From positions 1-27,691 of the forward strand of contig NZ_CBFIHX010000041.1 in assembly GCF_965662505.1 (NCBI RefSeq): DNA of 27,691 bases. The letters are read 5' to 3'. Position numbers and translations under genes: made by a program. The notes beneath the pieces are model-generated. The model did not search any database and was not told the DNA's origin. It saw only the letters and a program-made list of their open reading frames with translations. The stretch is from Pseudomaricurvus sp965662505. GTDB lineage: Bacteria; Pseudomonadota; Gammaproteobacteria; Pseudomonadales; Cellvibrionaceae. Below are positions 7,921 through 15,474 of the stretch, piece after piece; within the stretch, counting starts at the first letter, position 1; every line of letters begins with the position of its first letter.

Positions 7921-8436
7921 TTAACGATTAGTAACACGGTCATAAGTGAGAAATGAGTATGAAATTCCACTGTTCCCAGACAGACCAGATTCACAGTTTT
8001 TTTCATACCAACCCGCACCCAATTCAGGAAACCAGGTATCGCCCTCAAAAGTCTGATGGATCTGAGTCAGGTAAACTCTGTCAGCCAACGGCAGGCCAGC
8101 TTCGTAAATCTGTGCCCCTCCGATCACCATCACTTCTTCCGGACTTTCCTCGGCCGCTCGCTCAATCGCAACCTCAAGGCTACTGACAACTTCAACGCCA
8201 TCGGCTTGCCAATCTTTTTGACGCGTAATCACGATATTAGTTCTACCGGGAAGCGGCCTGCCGATCGATTCAAAGGTTTTGCGGCCCATTATGATCGGCT
8301 TCCCCAACGTGACGCGCTTGAAATACTGCAGATCTTCGGGCAAATGCCAGGGCATTTTGTTATCGAGTCCAATAACCCGGTTTTCAGCCTGCGCCACTAT
8401 CAGAGCGAGCCGCGGCTGGGATTGAGCATCCGTCAT
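7921..8436 (-). CDS. folA: Dihydrofolate reductase
   Basis: This enzyme reduces dihydrofolate to tetrahydrofolate with NADPH and so regenerates the cofactor oxidised by ThyA, encoded just upstream. The 171-aa protein is near the usual 160-170. It shows the substrate loop DNKMPWHLPEDLQYFK, in which Asp35 corresponds to catalytic Asp27 of E. coli. It also shows GRKTFESIGRPLPGR for NADPH binding, VMVIGGAQIYE and YLTQIH. The ATG is preceded by an AGGAAA ribosome site. It lies 100 bases downstream of thyA on the same strand, with a terminator-like hairpin between them. Identification is secure. Confidence 0.97.
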   Translation of the reverse strand: MTDAQSQPRLALIVAQAENRVIGLDNKMPWHLPEDLQYFKRVTLGKPIIMGRKTFESIGRPLPGRTNIVITRQKDWQADGVEVVSSLEVAIERAAEESPEEVMVIGGAQIYEAGLPLADRVYLTQIHQTFEGDTWFPELGAGWYEKNCESGLSGNSGISYSFLTYDRVTNR

Positions 8437-8462
8437 GGAATTTCCTGTGTACTGCCTGAATT

Positions 8463-8497
8463 AAAAACCGGACCGGACGATGGACAGCATCATCCGG
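8463..8497 (-). terminator. Intercistronic hairpin between thyA and folA
   Basis: A 10-bp stem with one G-U wobble (CCGGATGATG / CATCGTCCGG on the minus strand) and a 5-base loop is followed a few bases later by TTTTT. It lies about 40 bases after the thyA stop and about 27 bases before the folA start. It could end most lgt-thyA transcripts or attenuate folA. Confidence 0.5.
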
Positions 8498-8536
8498 CAG
8501 GCGTGAAAGATATATAGAAGAAGTAATCGAAAAACG

Positions 8537-9388
8537 CTAGACCGAAAACGGATAGGCGATAGGTTCATGGTACTGATAACCGACCACATCAAAGTCATCC
8601 AGGGTGACCCAGGTTTCCAGATCCTCCAATGACTTGATGTCCGGATTGATACTCAGCTGTGGTGGCCCAAACGGCTCTCGCTTCAACTGAACATCGCGCA
8701 TCAGCTCCAACTGATCTTCGTAAATATGAGCGTTGACGATCTTGTGATAGGCCATTCCAGGCTTGTGTCCGGTGATCTGAGCCACCAGTTTCAGCAAGGT
8801 AAACACCTGTATCTGGTTAAAGTTCAAACCCAGCGGCACATCGCAGGAACGCTGGTAAGACGTCAGGTGCAAGGTGTCGCCCAACAGGGAAAAATTGTGC
8901 GTGTGCATACAGGGGCGCAAGCAGCCCATGTGAAACTCACCGGGGTTATAGAAGGACAGGATTTCACCGCGATCGTCGATACCGCGGGACAAGTCATCAA
9001 TTAACTTGCGCAGCTGATCCACATGGCCGCCGTCCGGCTTTTGCCAGCGACGCCCCTGTACGCCATAAACACGACCCATGTCATCCTCGCCCTGACGATG
9101 AGGATTGTTTAGCCAGGCCTCATTTTCATTGGCGTTGGCATCCCAGGTTTTACAACCGATCTGGCGAAAGTCGGCCGCGTTATCATAGCCTCGCAAGTAG
9201 CCCAGCAACTCGGCGATGGCCGCCTTCCAGTAACTCTTGCGGGTAGTCACCAGCGGGAATTGATTACTGCCCACATCGTGGGTCATGTCCGCATTGATCA
9301 CCGTCAGGCAGCGCTTTCCCGTGCGCTCATTCTCTACCCAGTGCCCTTCCTGAATGATCCGTCGGCACAAATCCAGATACTGTTTCAT
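8537..9388 (-). CDS. thyA: Thymidylate synthase
   Basis: ThyA methylates dUMP to dTMP using methylene-tetrahydrofolate. The chosen start (ATG at 9386-9388) follows AGAGAGGA and gives MKQYLDLCRR and 283 aa; a 304-aa version would run into the end of lgt. The catalytic cysteine is Cys160 in MGCLRPCMHTH, instead of the PPCH form of E. coli. QRSCDVPLGLNFNQIQ and KIVNAHIYEDQ follow. Length and these motifs match the longer ThyA type known from vibrios and related bacteria rather than the 264-aa enterobacterial type. The gene starts 22 bases after lgt, so the two are co-transcribed. Confidence 0.97.
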   Translation of the reverse strand: MKQYLDLCRRIIQEGHWVENERTGKRCLTVINADMTHDVGSNQFPLVTTRKSYWKAAIAELLGYLRGYDNAADFRQIGCKTWDANANENEAWLNNPHRQGEDDMGRVYGVQGRRWQKPDGGHVDQLRKLIDDLSRGIDDRGEILSFYNPGEFHMGCLRPCMHTHNFSLLGDTLHLTSYQRSCDVPLGLNFNQIQVFTLLKLVAQITGHKPGMAYHKIVNAHIYEDQLELMRDVQLKREPFGPPQLSINPDIKSLEDLETWVTLDDFDVVGYQYHEPIAYPFSV

Positions 9389-9410
9389 AACATCCTCTCT
9401 GCAATTTCGT

Positions 9411-10283
9411 TTATCTGGCGTTCGCTTTTTTACGGCCTGCTGACGAGCCACTCACCGATGCGGCATCACTCGACGCACTGCGGTAAGCCAGCACCAACAG
9501 CACGACCCCCAGAATAATCATCGGCGCACTGAGAAGCTGGCCGCGGGTCATCCAGCCAAAGGCATCAAAACCAATAAAGCTGTCGGGTTCGCGGAAAAAC
9601 TCGACAAAGAAACGGAAACTGCCGTACAACAACAAAAACAGTCCGCTCACCGCCATGCGCGGTCGGGGTTTGGCAGAAAACCACATCAACACCAAAAACA
9701 ACACCAGGCCCTCAAGCGCAGCCTGATAAAGCTGAGATGGATGACGCGCCAGCTGCAGCGGATCTTTGGGGAAGACCATGGCCCAGGACGCATCCGTCGC
9801 CCGCCCCCAGAGTTCCTGACCTATAAAATTACCCAGACGCCCAAAACCCAATCCCAGCGGCACCAGCGGCGCAATAAAGTCCGTCAGCGTAAAATACGGC
9901 ACCTGAATCTTGCGTGCGTAGAGCCCCATGGCCACCAGCACACCCAACAGGCCGCCGTGAAATGACATGCCGCCTTCCCAGATTCGGAACAGCCAAACCG
10001 GATCATCCAGAAAACGGTCAAAATGGTAGAAGAGCACGTAGCCGCAGCGACCGCCGAGCACAACGCCCATGGCGCCGTAGACAATCAGATCTTCAATTTG
10101 GGATGTCTGTATGGGGGAGTCCGGCTTGCGGGCGCGGCGCATGGCCAGAAACCAGGCGCAGGCAAAACCCAGCAGATACATAATGCCGTACCAGTGTACT
10201 TCCAGCGGTCCCAGGGTGTTACCAAACACCTGAAAGGGCCCGATACTCACGGCGATGGGGTCAAAATCCGGGTAAGTCAGCAT
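9411..10283 (-). CDS. lgt: Prolipoprotein diacylglyceryl transferase
   Basis: Lgt transfers diacylglycerol from phosphatidylglycerol to the lipobox cysteine of prolipoproteins, the first step of lipoprotein maturation in the inner membrane. The start at 10281-10283 follows a GCAGGA site and gives 290 aa, the usual length; a 39-codon upstream extension would cross a repeat array and is not credible. Several membrane helices are visible. Key residues include His109 in SFHGGLLG, Arg149 in GFGRLGNFIGQELWGR and Arg231 in FFREPD, matching known Lgt essential positions. Likely clients in this window are the Ldt, imelysin-like and DUF4136 lipoproteins. Confidence 0.96.
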   Translation of the reverse strand: MLTYPDFDPIAVSIGPFQVFGNTLGPLEVHWYGIMYLLGFACAWFLAMRRARKPDSPIQTSQIEDLIVYGAMGVVLGGRCGYVLFYHFDRFLDDPVWLFRIWEGGMSFHGGLLGVLVAMGLYARKIQVPYFTLTDFIAPLVPLGLGFGRLGNFIGQELWGRATDASWAMVFPKDPLQLARHPSQLYQAALEGLVLFLVLMWFSAKPRPRMAVSGLFLLLYGSFRFFVEFFREPDSFIGFDAFGWMTRGQLLSAPMIILGVVLLVLAYRSASSDAASVSGSSAGRKKANAR

Positions 10284-10313
10284 AAATCCTGCTTGCGTGT
10301 TGTGAATCAAAAA

Positions 10314-10381
10314 ATCGTTAATACGGCCATCGTTAATGCGACGATCATTAATACAACTGACGACCATTAATACAACTACAG
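10314..10381. repeat. Short degenerate tandem repeat upstream of lgt
   Basis: Four imperfect units of 15, 15, 19 and 19 bases share the core ATC(G/A)TTAAT: ATCGTTAATACGGCC, ATCGTTAATGCGACG, ATCATTAATACAACTGACG and ACCATTAATACAACTACAG. They occupy the gap between the TSUP gene and lgt, both on the minus strand, and so lie in or before the lgt leader. Confidence 0.7.
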
Positions 10382-10415
10382 AAATACAACAACAGAGCAA
10401 TCCATAGCGTCTAGC

Positions 10416-11222
10416 CTAAGCGGCAGACATCATACCACTGACCAACAGCTGCGCGGCAACCAGCAACAACACGACGGCGAAAGCCTTCTGTAAACGTTCG
10501 GACGGCAAGCGATGCGCCAACTTGGCCCCGAGACGAGAAGCGGGCGCACTGCAAACCACCAACCCCAAGAAAGCCGGCAGATAGACATAACCCAGCGACC
10601 AAGGGGGTAAATCCGCCTGATTCCAGCCTTGCACCATATAGGAAATCGCGCCTGATAAGGCAATCGGCAGCCCCAGTGCTGCGGACGTCGCCACCGCACG
10701 GGCCATAGCCACACCACAGAAGCGCAGGTAAGGCACCGTCATGGAGCCGCCACCCACCCCAAACAACGAGGAAAAGCCGCCGATCACCACCGCCGCCAAG
10801 CCCAGCTTGACGCGTCCCGGTGACTTGCCACCCTCGGCGGACACCGCCTTGAGCATGGTGATGGCCACAAAAATCAGAAAGACGGCAAACGCCAGTTTGA
10901 GTGCATGACCGGCCAGCTGCGCTGCCACCATACCCCCCAACCATGCGCCCACAATGACACCGGGCACCAGCGGCTTCAGCAATGAAACATCGACCGCGCC
11001 TTTTTGCCAGTGAGTCCAGCTGGCCACAGAGGCCGTCACCACAATACACGCCAGCGAAGTCCCCACCGCCAAATGCACAGTCACTTCCTGCGGGAAAGCC
11101 AGCACGCCGAAGGTGTAGATCATGGCGGGCACCATCACCACGCCCCCACCGAGACCAAAAAGACCGGCGATCAGGCCCGCTGCAACCCCCACCACGGCAA
11201 ATACGATCAAAGTTGTCAGCAT
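10416..11222 (-). CDS. TauE/SafE (TSUP) family membrane permease
   Basis: This is a putative inner-membrane transporter of the TSUP family, whose members move sulfite, sulfonates or other small anions; the substrate here is not known. The 268-aa protein has the two-half repeat typical of the family. Each half holds a glycine-rich motif: LFGLGGGVVMVPAM near residue 22-35, and LFGVGGGSMTVPYLRFCGV in the second half. About eight hydrophobic segments can be counted. An AGAAACGG stretch precedes the ATG. The stop lies 132 bases from the lgt start with a repeat array in between, so co-transcription with lgt is possible but unproven. Confidence 0.88.
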   Translation of the reverse strand: MLTTLIVFAVVGVAAGLIAGLFGLGGGVVMVPAMIYTFGVLAFPQEVTVHLAVGTSLACIVVTASVASWTHWQKGAVDVSLLKPLVPGVIVGAWLGGMVAAQLAGHALKLAFAVFLIFVAITMLKAVSAEGGKSPGRVKLGLAAVVIGGFSSLFGVGGGSMTVPYLRFCGVAMARAVATSAALGLPIALSGAISYMVQGWNQADLPPWSLGYVYLPAFLGLVVCSAPASRLGAKLAHRLPSERLQKAFAVVLLLVAAQLLVSGMMSAA

Positions 11223-11259
11223 CCGTTTCTCACTGTGTTACCGGTTAAATTCAGCCGAC

Positions 11260-11288
11260 ATTATCGGGGCACAATGCGACAATGACCA
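11260..11288 (-). promoter_or_regulatory. Possible promoter of the TSUP gene
   Basis: On the minus strand TGGTCA and GATAAT are separated by 17 bases, with the -10-like element about 38 bases before the start codon. Matches are four and five of six. It has not been tested. Confidence 0.35.
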
Positions 11289-11392
11289 GTCAGATATGGC
11301 ATGCTGCTCCCCATCAGTACTCTGGCCAACACAGTGCCTCGGCCAGGACACTGGCCGCCATCTGATTGTGTTGACTCTGGAAAACCCGCTTT

Positions 11393-12211
11393 ATGTGTCT
11401 GATCCTGTTCGCCTTGCGTGCGCACGCTGACTACCCACTGATCGTCGCCGCCAACCGCGATGAATACTTCGCTCGCCCCACCCAATTTGCCGACTTTTGG
11501 CCGGACCACCCGGATTTACTCGCCGGCAAAGACTTGTTGGCCGGAGGCAGCTGGCTGGGCGTCAATCGACGGGGACAGTTTGCCGCGGTGACCAATGTCC
11601 GCAACGGTCTCGACCTTCACACCCGGCCGGAATCTCGCGGCGAGCTGGTGACCCAGTGCCTGCTAACACCATCCACAACTGAAGCTCTGCAACAACTCGG
11701 CAAGCGCCACGATCAATACAACGGTTTTAATTTACTCGCCGGCCACCCGCGACAACTGTTTTACACCTCCAACCGCAGCCTCCAAGGGGGCATCAAAGAG
11801 CTGTCGAAAGGCGTCTACGGGTTGAGTAATGGTGGTCTGGACAGCGCCTGGCCCAAGGTGGAATCCGGCAAAGCCCTGCTCGCCGAGATTCTCACCCGCA
11901 ACTGGCAGCAACTGGATGAGCGCAAAGCCGATTTGCTGAACCTGCTGGCTGATGACACTCAAGCGACCACTGACCAGCTGCCGGATACCGCCATCCCCAT
12001 CGAAAAGGAAGAGGCACTCTCTTCACGCTTTATCGCCTGCCCGGCCAACCCGGACAATCCAATGCCAGGCTACGGCACCCGGGCCTCGACCCTGGTACTT
12101 TTCCATCGCAATGGCGAGATCCACTTTCTGGAAAAAAGCTTCAATCCCTTACCGCCCTCGGGAGAAATGCAGGACAAACCCGCGCTGGAATTGCGCGACT
12201 TTGTTATTTGA
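11393..12211 (+). CDS. NRDE family (TANGO2-like) protein
   Basis: The family is named for its Asn-Arg-Asp-Glu motif. Bacterial members have no firmly established activity, and eukaryotic TANGO2 relatives have been linked to membrane traffic and haem handling. The 272-aa product begins MCLILFALRAHADYPLIVAANRDE, the hallmark start with Cys2 as a possible Ntn-type nucleophile and NRDE at about 21-24. GGSWLGVNRRGQFAAVTNVR and GYGTRASTLVLF follow, as in other members. Length is normal. The ribosome site is weak (GGAAAA). It is divergent from the TSUP gene and ends before a good terminator, so it is probably a single-gene unit. A soluble cytoplasmic protein is expected. Confidence 0.9.
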   Translation: MCLILFALRAHADYPLIVAANRDEYFARPTQFADFWPDHPDLLAGKDLLAGGSWLGVNRRGQFAAVTNVRNGLDLHTRPESRGELVTQCLLTPSTTEALQQLGKRHDQYNGFNLLAGHPRQLFYTSNRSLQGGIKELSKGVYGLSNGGLDSAWPKVESGKALLAEILTRNWQQLDERKADLLNLLADDTQATTDQLPDTAIPIEKEEALSSRFIACPANPDNPMPGYGTRASTLVLFHRNGEIHFLEKSFNPLPPSGEMQDKPALELRDFVI

Positions 12212-12278
12212 TACGAACGCCTTCGCTGTGAAGCTAAAGAGTTATTTAGGGCATTGCTTTTAATAAGTAAAACACAGG

Positions 12279-12329
12279 TCTAACAACCAACATTCAAGCT
12301 GTTAAATGCCTGTTAGATTTGTTTTTTAT
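12279..12329 (+). terminator. Terminator after the NRDE gene
   Basis: TCTAACA pairs with TGTTAGA around an inner CATT / AATG helix, and the stem is followed by TTTGTTTTTT. It begins 68 bases after the NRDE stop, and the T-run is the best in the window. Confidence 0.6.
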
Positions 12330-12344
12330 ATCGAATGAAAAACG

Positions 12345-14231
12345 GTGAATTCCAGCCGCAAAAAAAATGCCCTGATCCATACTTGGGGTATGAAAATTGA
12401 GACTCCTTTTCAGCCCCTAATCCCCGCCCCCAGGCTCTTTATGCACAACTGGGGACGCGTTGTTTGCTTTGCCCTGATGACTCTCTTGCTGACCCTTCAA
12501 TTGAGCGGGTGCGCATCTTCAGATAGCCCCGATCAGGCACAATCCGAGGCCATGCCCGACAGCGCTCCATCAGACACCGCAAAAGACCTCCGCCACTGGT
12601 TCTTTGAGGACAGCGATCGGCTGCTTTCAGAGTTTCCACTGAATCACACCCCCACATTGGCACGCATCTACGCCAACACGAATTATCAGCCTTTGTGGTT
12701 GGATCAGCAGAAACTCTCCTCCGCCGGCAAGCTGTTGCTGCAAAGCCTGACGGAAACCAGTGCCGACGAGATCTACGACTACCCCTATCACCTGCAACTC
12801 ATTCAAGAACATATCGAAGCCGCTGAAACCGAACCGGAGGCCCTGAGCACTCTGGATATGCTCATGAGCGATGCGTTCGTGAGTTACGCCGACGATGTGT
12901 TCAGCGACAGACTGTATCCGTCCACCATGCAATACCACCTCAAAAACCTGCACACGGCCGGCTACACCAAATCATCCAGCTCTGGCAGTAACGACAGCTT
13001 CACAAGCGGCTCTGGCTCAACCCGCCACAATGATATCGTCGCCATACTGAGTCGCACACAAACACCGCAAGCCCTCACCGACCTGCTTCAACAAATGCTC
13101 CCCGATCACCCTGACTACGCCCGTCTGCGCGAGGCTCTCAGCCACTATCAGACCCTGGTCAACAACGATCAGTGGCAACCTATTTATCCCGGACCCACAC
13201 TTGAACTCGGCATGCAGGATCCTCAAGTCGGTCAGTTACGCGACCTGCTGACACTCTACGGAGACTATCTGCCGGATGAGCCCGGACTGTTTTCACGCTG
13301 GATGAAAGAAACACCAGAGCAGCAGCAAGAGATAATCTACAACACCTTCGACAAGCGCCTGGAGCAAGGGCTGCGGCACTTCCAGCGTCGCCACGGGCAA
13401 ACTGTCGATGGCCGCGCGGGGCCCGTCACCCGTCGCCTGCTTAACGTGCCGCCGGAATACCGTGTACGGCAGATTGCCTTTAATATGAAACGCTGGCGGG
13501 AGCTGCCCAGAGACCTGGGCGAGCGCTACCTGTGGGTCAACATGACCGACTATAAACTGCAGCTGATTACGCACCAGCAGGTGGAGCTGGATATGCGCAT
13601 CATCATCGGCAAAAGCTACCGCCCCACCCCGGTGATGCAAAAACACGTCAGTACCCTGGTGTTTAACCCCTACTGGAACGTGCCGCGTCGGCTGGTGGTC
13701 AACGACATCCTGCCGGAAGCGCGCAAGGATCCTGAATATCTGACCAAAAAGCACATTCGCATCTTTGAAAACTGGGAGAGCACCACCCCCATCCCGGCCA
13801 GTAGCATTGACTGGGAGCACGCCAATCGCCGCAACTTTCACTACCGTTTGCGGCAGGAACCCGGCTCTTACAACTCACTGGGGCGCATCAAATTTACCAT
13901 CCCCGACAGCGACTCTATTTATCTGCACGACACCAACAGTCCCGAGCTGTTCAACAAGGATAAGCGAACCATCAGCTCTGGCTGCATCCGCATTGAACAA
14001 CCTTTGGCTTTAGCGCAAGCACTGCTGAGTGGCACCCGCTGGAACCCCGGAAAAATCCAGCACACCCTGAACAGCGGTAAAACCCGTCACGTACGTCTAA
14101 TGGAAGACATCCCCATCTACCTGTTCTACGCCACCGCCTGGGTGGACGGAGATCAGCAAATCCAATTTCGCGACGACATCTACAAGCTCGATCGCCTGGT
14201 GAACTTCTCCGGCTCGCCCGTCAGTCTTTAA
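12345..14231 (+). CDS. LdtD/YcbB-type L,D-transpeptidase lipoprotein
   Basis: The enzyme likely forms 3-3 crosslinks in peptidoglycan. A hydrophobic leader ends in a lipobox (LQLSGC, Cys56 from the first start), so a lipoprotein is predicted. Next come an LdtD-like scaffold region (about 80-330), a PG_binding_1 repeat (about 340-370: LRHFQRRHGQTVDGRAGPVT), and a YkuD catalytic domain (about 393-560). That domain carries SIYLHDTNS and TISSGCIR, with Cys547 as nucleophile. A Ser/Gly-rich stretch sits at about 210-228. The start is uncertain: GTG at 12345, ATG at 12390, or ATG at 12441. The last gives the most ordinary lipoprotein signal, MHNWGRVVCFALMTLLLTLQ. The MepK-like gene lies downstream, as ycbK follows ycbB in E. 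coli. Confidence 0.92.
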   Translation: MNSSRKKNALIHTWGMKIETPFQPLIPAPRLFMHNWGRVVCFALMTLLLTLQLSGCASSDSPDQAQSEAMPDSAPSDTAKDLRHWFFEDSDRLLSEFPLNHTPTLARIYANTNYQPLWLDQQKLSSAGKLLLQSLTETSADEIYDYPYHLQLIQEHIEAAETEPEALSTLDMLMSDAFVSYADDVFSDRLYPSTMQYHLKNLHTAGYTKSSSSGSNDSFTSGSGSTRHNDIVAILSRTQTPQALTDLLQQMLPDHPDYARLREALSHYQTLVNNDQWQPIYPGPTLELGMQDPQVGQLRDLLTLYGDYLPDEPGLFSRWMKETPEQQQEIIYNTFDKRLEQGLRHFQRRHGQTVDGRAGPVTRRLLNVPPEYRVRQIAFNMKRWRELPRDLGERYLWVNMTDYKLQLITHQQVELDMRIIIGKSYRPTPVMQKHVSTLVFNPYWNVPRRLVVNDILPEARKDPEYLTKKHIRIFENWESTTPIPASSIDWEHANRRNFHYRLRQEPGSYNSLGRIKFTIPDSDSIYLHDTNSPELFNKDKRTISSGCIRIEQPLALAQALLSGTRWNPGKIQHTLNSGKTRHVRLMEDIPIYLFYATAWVDGDQQIQFRDDIYKLDRLVNFSGSPVSL

Positions 14232-14310
14232 GTCTTGCTCTCTTTAAGCCTACTCTCTGTTACGTCTTACTCTCTGTTGAGTCTTACTCCCTTTAAGCCT
14301 TACTCTAACG
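14231..14310. repeat. Pyrimidine-rich degenerate tandem repeat
   Basis: Just after the L,D-transpeptidase stop, related units recur: AGTCTTGCTCTCTTTAAGCC (14231), TACTCTCTGTTA (14251), CGTCTTACTCTCTGTTGA (14263), GTCTTACTCCCTTTAAGCC (14281) and TTACTCTAACG (14300). The common core is (G)TCTTACTCTCT. No coding sense is apparent. Confidence 0.7.
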
Positions 14311-14767
14311 AGCTGACACATTTCCTACCTCTTCGCTGAGCACTCTTGAGCGACTTTCTGACGTCATCAAAAACAGACCTAGTCCCTTCCTGACTTTTTT
14401 CCAGTCAGCCCTGCGTCCTTTACATATCTTTACTCATTGAATCAATATAGCCAGTATGCCACTTACCGCCGGCCAAAATCCCAAGGTCGCGTGTTACTTC
14501 TGTTTCATACCTTCCCACATTGGCCGCTTTCGCCTGCATTTAGCAGCCTTGTCGTCACCGGCCTCCTCCAATGTTATAACGGAACCAGTTCAAAATATCC
14601 GATCAGAATATATACAACCTGATTAGCCAAAGGCATAATCGGTGAAACTTCATTCACCAATGAGAACGGGGGAAGGATATCCTCAGCGGTGGATGAATAG
14701 CGGAACGTAGATTCTGCTGCACGACAGATTTAACTGACCATAGGCTTGAAACACCAAAGGTATAACA
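14311..14767. other. Long intergenic region before the mepK-like gene
   Basis: About 457 bases without a credible gene. It contains a 6-bp hairpin with a T-rich loop at 14390-14408 (CTGACT / AGTCAG) and a TATATA element at 14609-14614. Two further hairpins at 14619-14658 would fall in the leader of the next gene. A 61-codon frame at 14437 has no family features and is not called. Confidence 0.5.
14619..14658 (+). promoter_or_regulatory. Structured leader of the mepK-like gene
   Basis: Two consecutive hairpins share two bases. The first spans 14619-14642, with ten pairs, one bulged A and an AAA loop (GATTAGCC / GGCATAATC core). The second spans 14641-14658 (GGTGAA / TTCACC). They cannot both form fully. 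They lie just after a TATATA -10-like element at 14609-14614, about 110 bases before the start codon. Confidence 0.35.
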
Positions 14768-15304
14768 ATGTATTCGCGACGCAATTTTCTGGGCATGGCT
14801 GGTTTGGCCGGACTCGCCCTAAATAGCCCCCTGGCTCTCGCCAACAACAAACCCAAAGGCACGAAAACCCTCAAAATGCGCAACCTTCACACCAATGAGA
14901 AGGTGAGTTGTACCTACTGGATTGAGGGTGAATATCAGCTTGAAGCTCTGCAGGAGGTTCATCAGTGTCTGCGAGATCATCGCACCGGTGATGTATCCCA
15001 GATTGACCACCTGCTGCTGGATCACGTCTACAACCTGGCTGACCGCATGGAGTACACCGGTGAGATCCATATCATTTCCGGCTATCGCTCCCCTAAAACC
15101 AACGCCATGCTGAACAAAACCAGCAGCGGTGTTGCGAAAAAGAGCCTGCACATGCAAGGTCGTGCCATCGATCTGAGACTGCCCGGAATGCCATTGAGCC
15201 AAGTGCGTAAAGCCGCTCTGGCCGAGCACAAAGGCGGCGTTGGCTATTATCCGAAGAGCAACTTCCTGCATCTGGACACTGGCCGCACCCGTCAGTGGGG
15301 CTAA
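14768..15304 (+). CDS. MepK/YcbK-like M15 peptidoglycan endopeptidase, Tat-exported
   Basis: This DUF882 / Peptidase_M15-like zinc enzyme is related to E. coli MepK (YcbK), which cleaves 3-3 and 4-3 crosslinks. The 178-aa protein begins with a twin-arginine signal (SRRNFLG at 3-9, then a hydrophobic run ending near ALA), so export of the folded enzyme is predicted. The likely zinc ligands are His128 and Asp135 in SLHMQGRAIDLRLPG and His168 in FLHLDTG. ISGYRSPKTNAML, typical of the family, precedes them. Length matches YcbK (182 aa). An AAAGGT ribosome site precedes the ATG. Its neighbour upstream makes the 3-3 bonds it would cut, an arrangement also found at ycbB-ycbK in E. coli. Confidence 0.93.
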   Translation: MYSRRNFLGMAGLAGLALNSPLALANNKPKGTKTLKMRNLHTNEKVSCTYWIEGEYQLEALQEVHQCLRDHRTGDVSQIDHLLLDHVYNLADRMEYTGEIHIISGYRSPKTNAMLNKTSSGVAKKSLHMQGRAIDLRLPGMPLSQVRKAALAEHKGGVGYYPKSNFLHLDTGRTRQWG

Positions 15305-15398
15305 GCCTGGGGATAACGCCTGGGATGGGAACGTGGGGACTGAGGCCTGGACACCAGTTCAGATCAGAAGACGGGCAGGACGCCCAGACAGCTTGAAC

Positions 15399-15418
15399 AC
15401 TGCCCCGATCGGGGCAGT
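15399..15418. terminator. Perfect palindrome between convergent genes
   Basis: A perfect 20-base palindrome can fold into an 8-bp stem (ACTGCCCC / GGGGCAGT) with a GATC loop. It lies between the stop of the mepK-like gene (+) and the end of ptsP (-), so it may serve both. T-runs beside it are weak. Confidence 0.5.
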
Positions 15419-15474
15419 ATTAACTGAATAACGTTTGTTTAATCAATAACGACGGTTTCGTGAATCATTTTCGC

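Noticed and set aside
10284..10400. N-terminal extension of Lgt to 329 residues
   Set aside because: The extra 39 codons are translated from a tandem repeat and give Cys-rich, non-family sequence; a good ribosome site and the family's usual length support the ATG at 10283.
14437..14622. 61-codon frame in the gap before the mepK-like gene
   Set aside because: It has no ribosome site and low-quality composition, and it overlaps the promoter-like sequence of the next gene.
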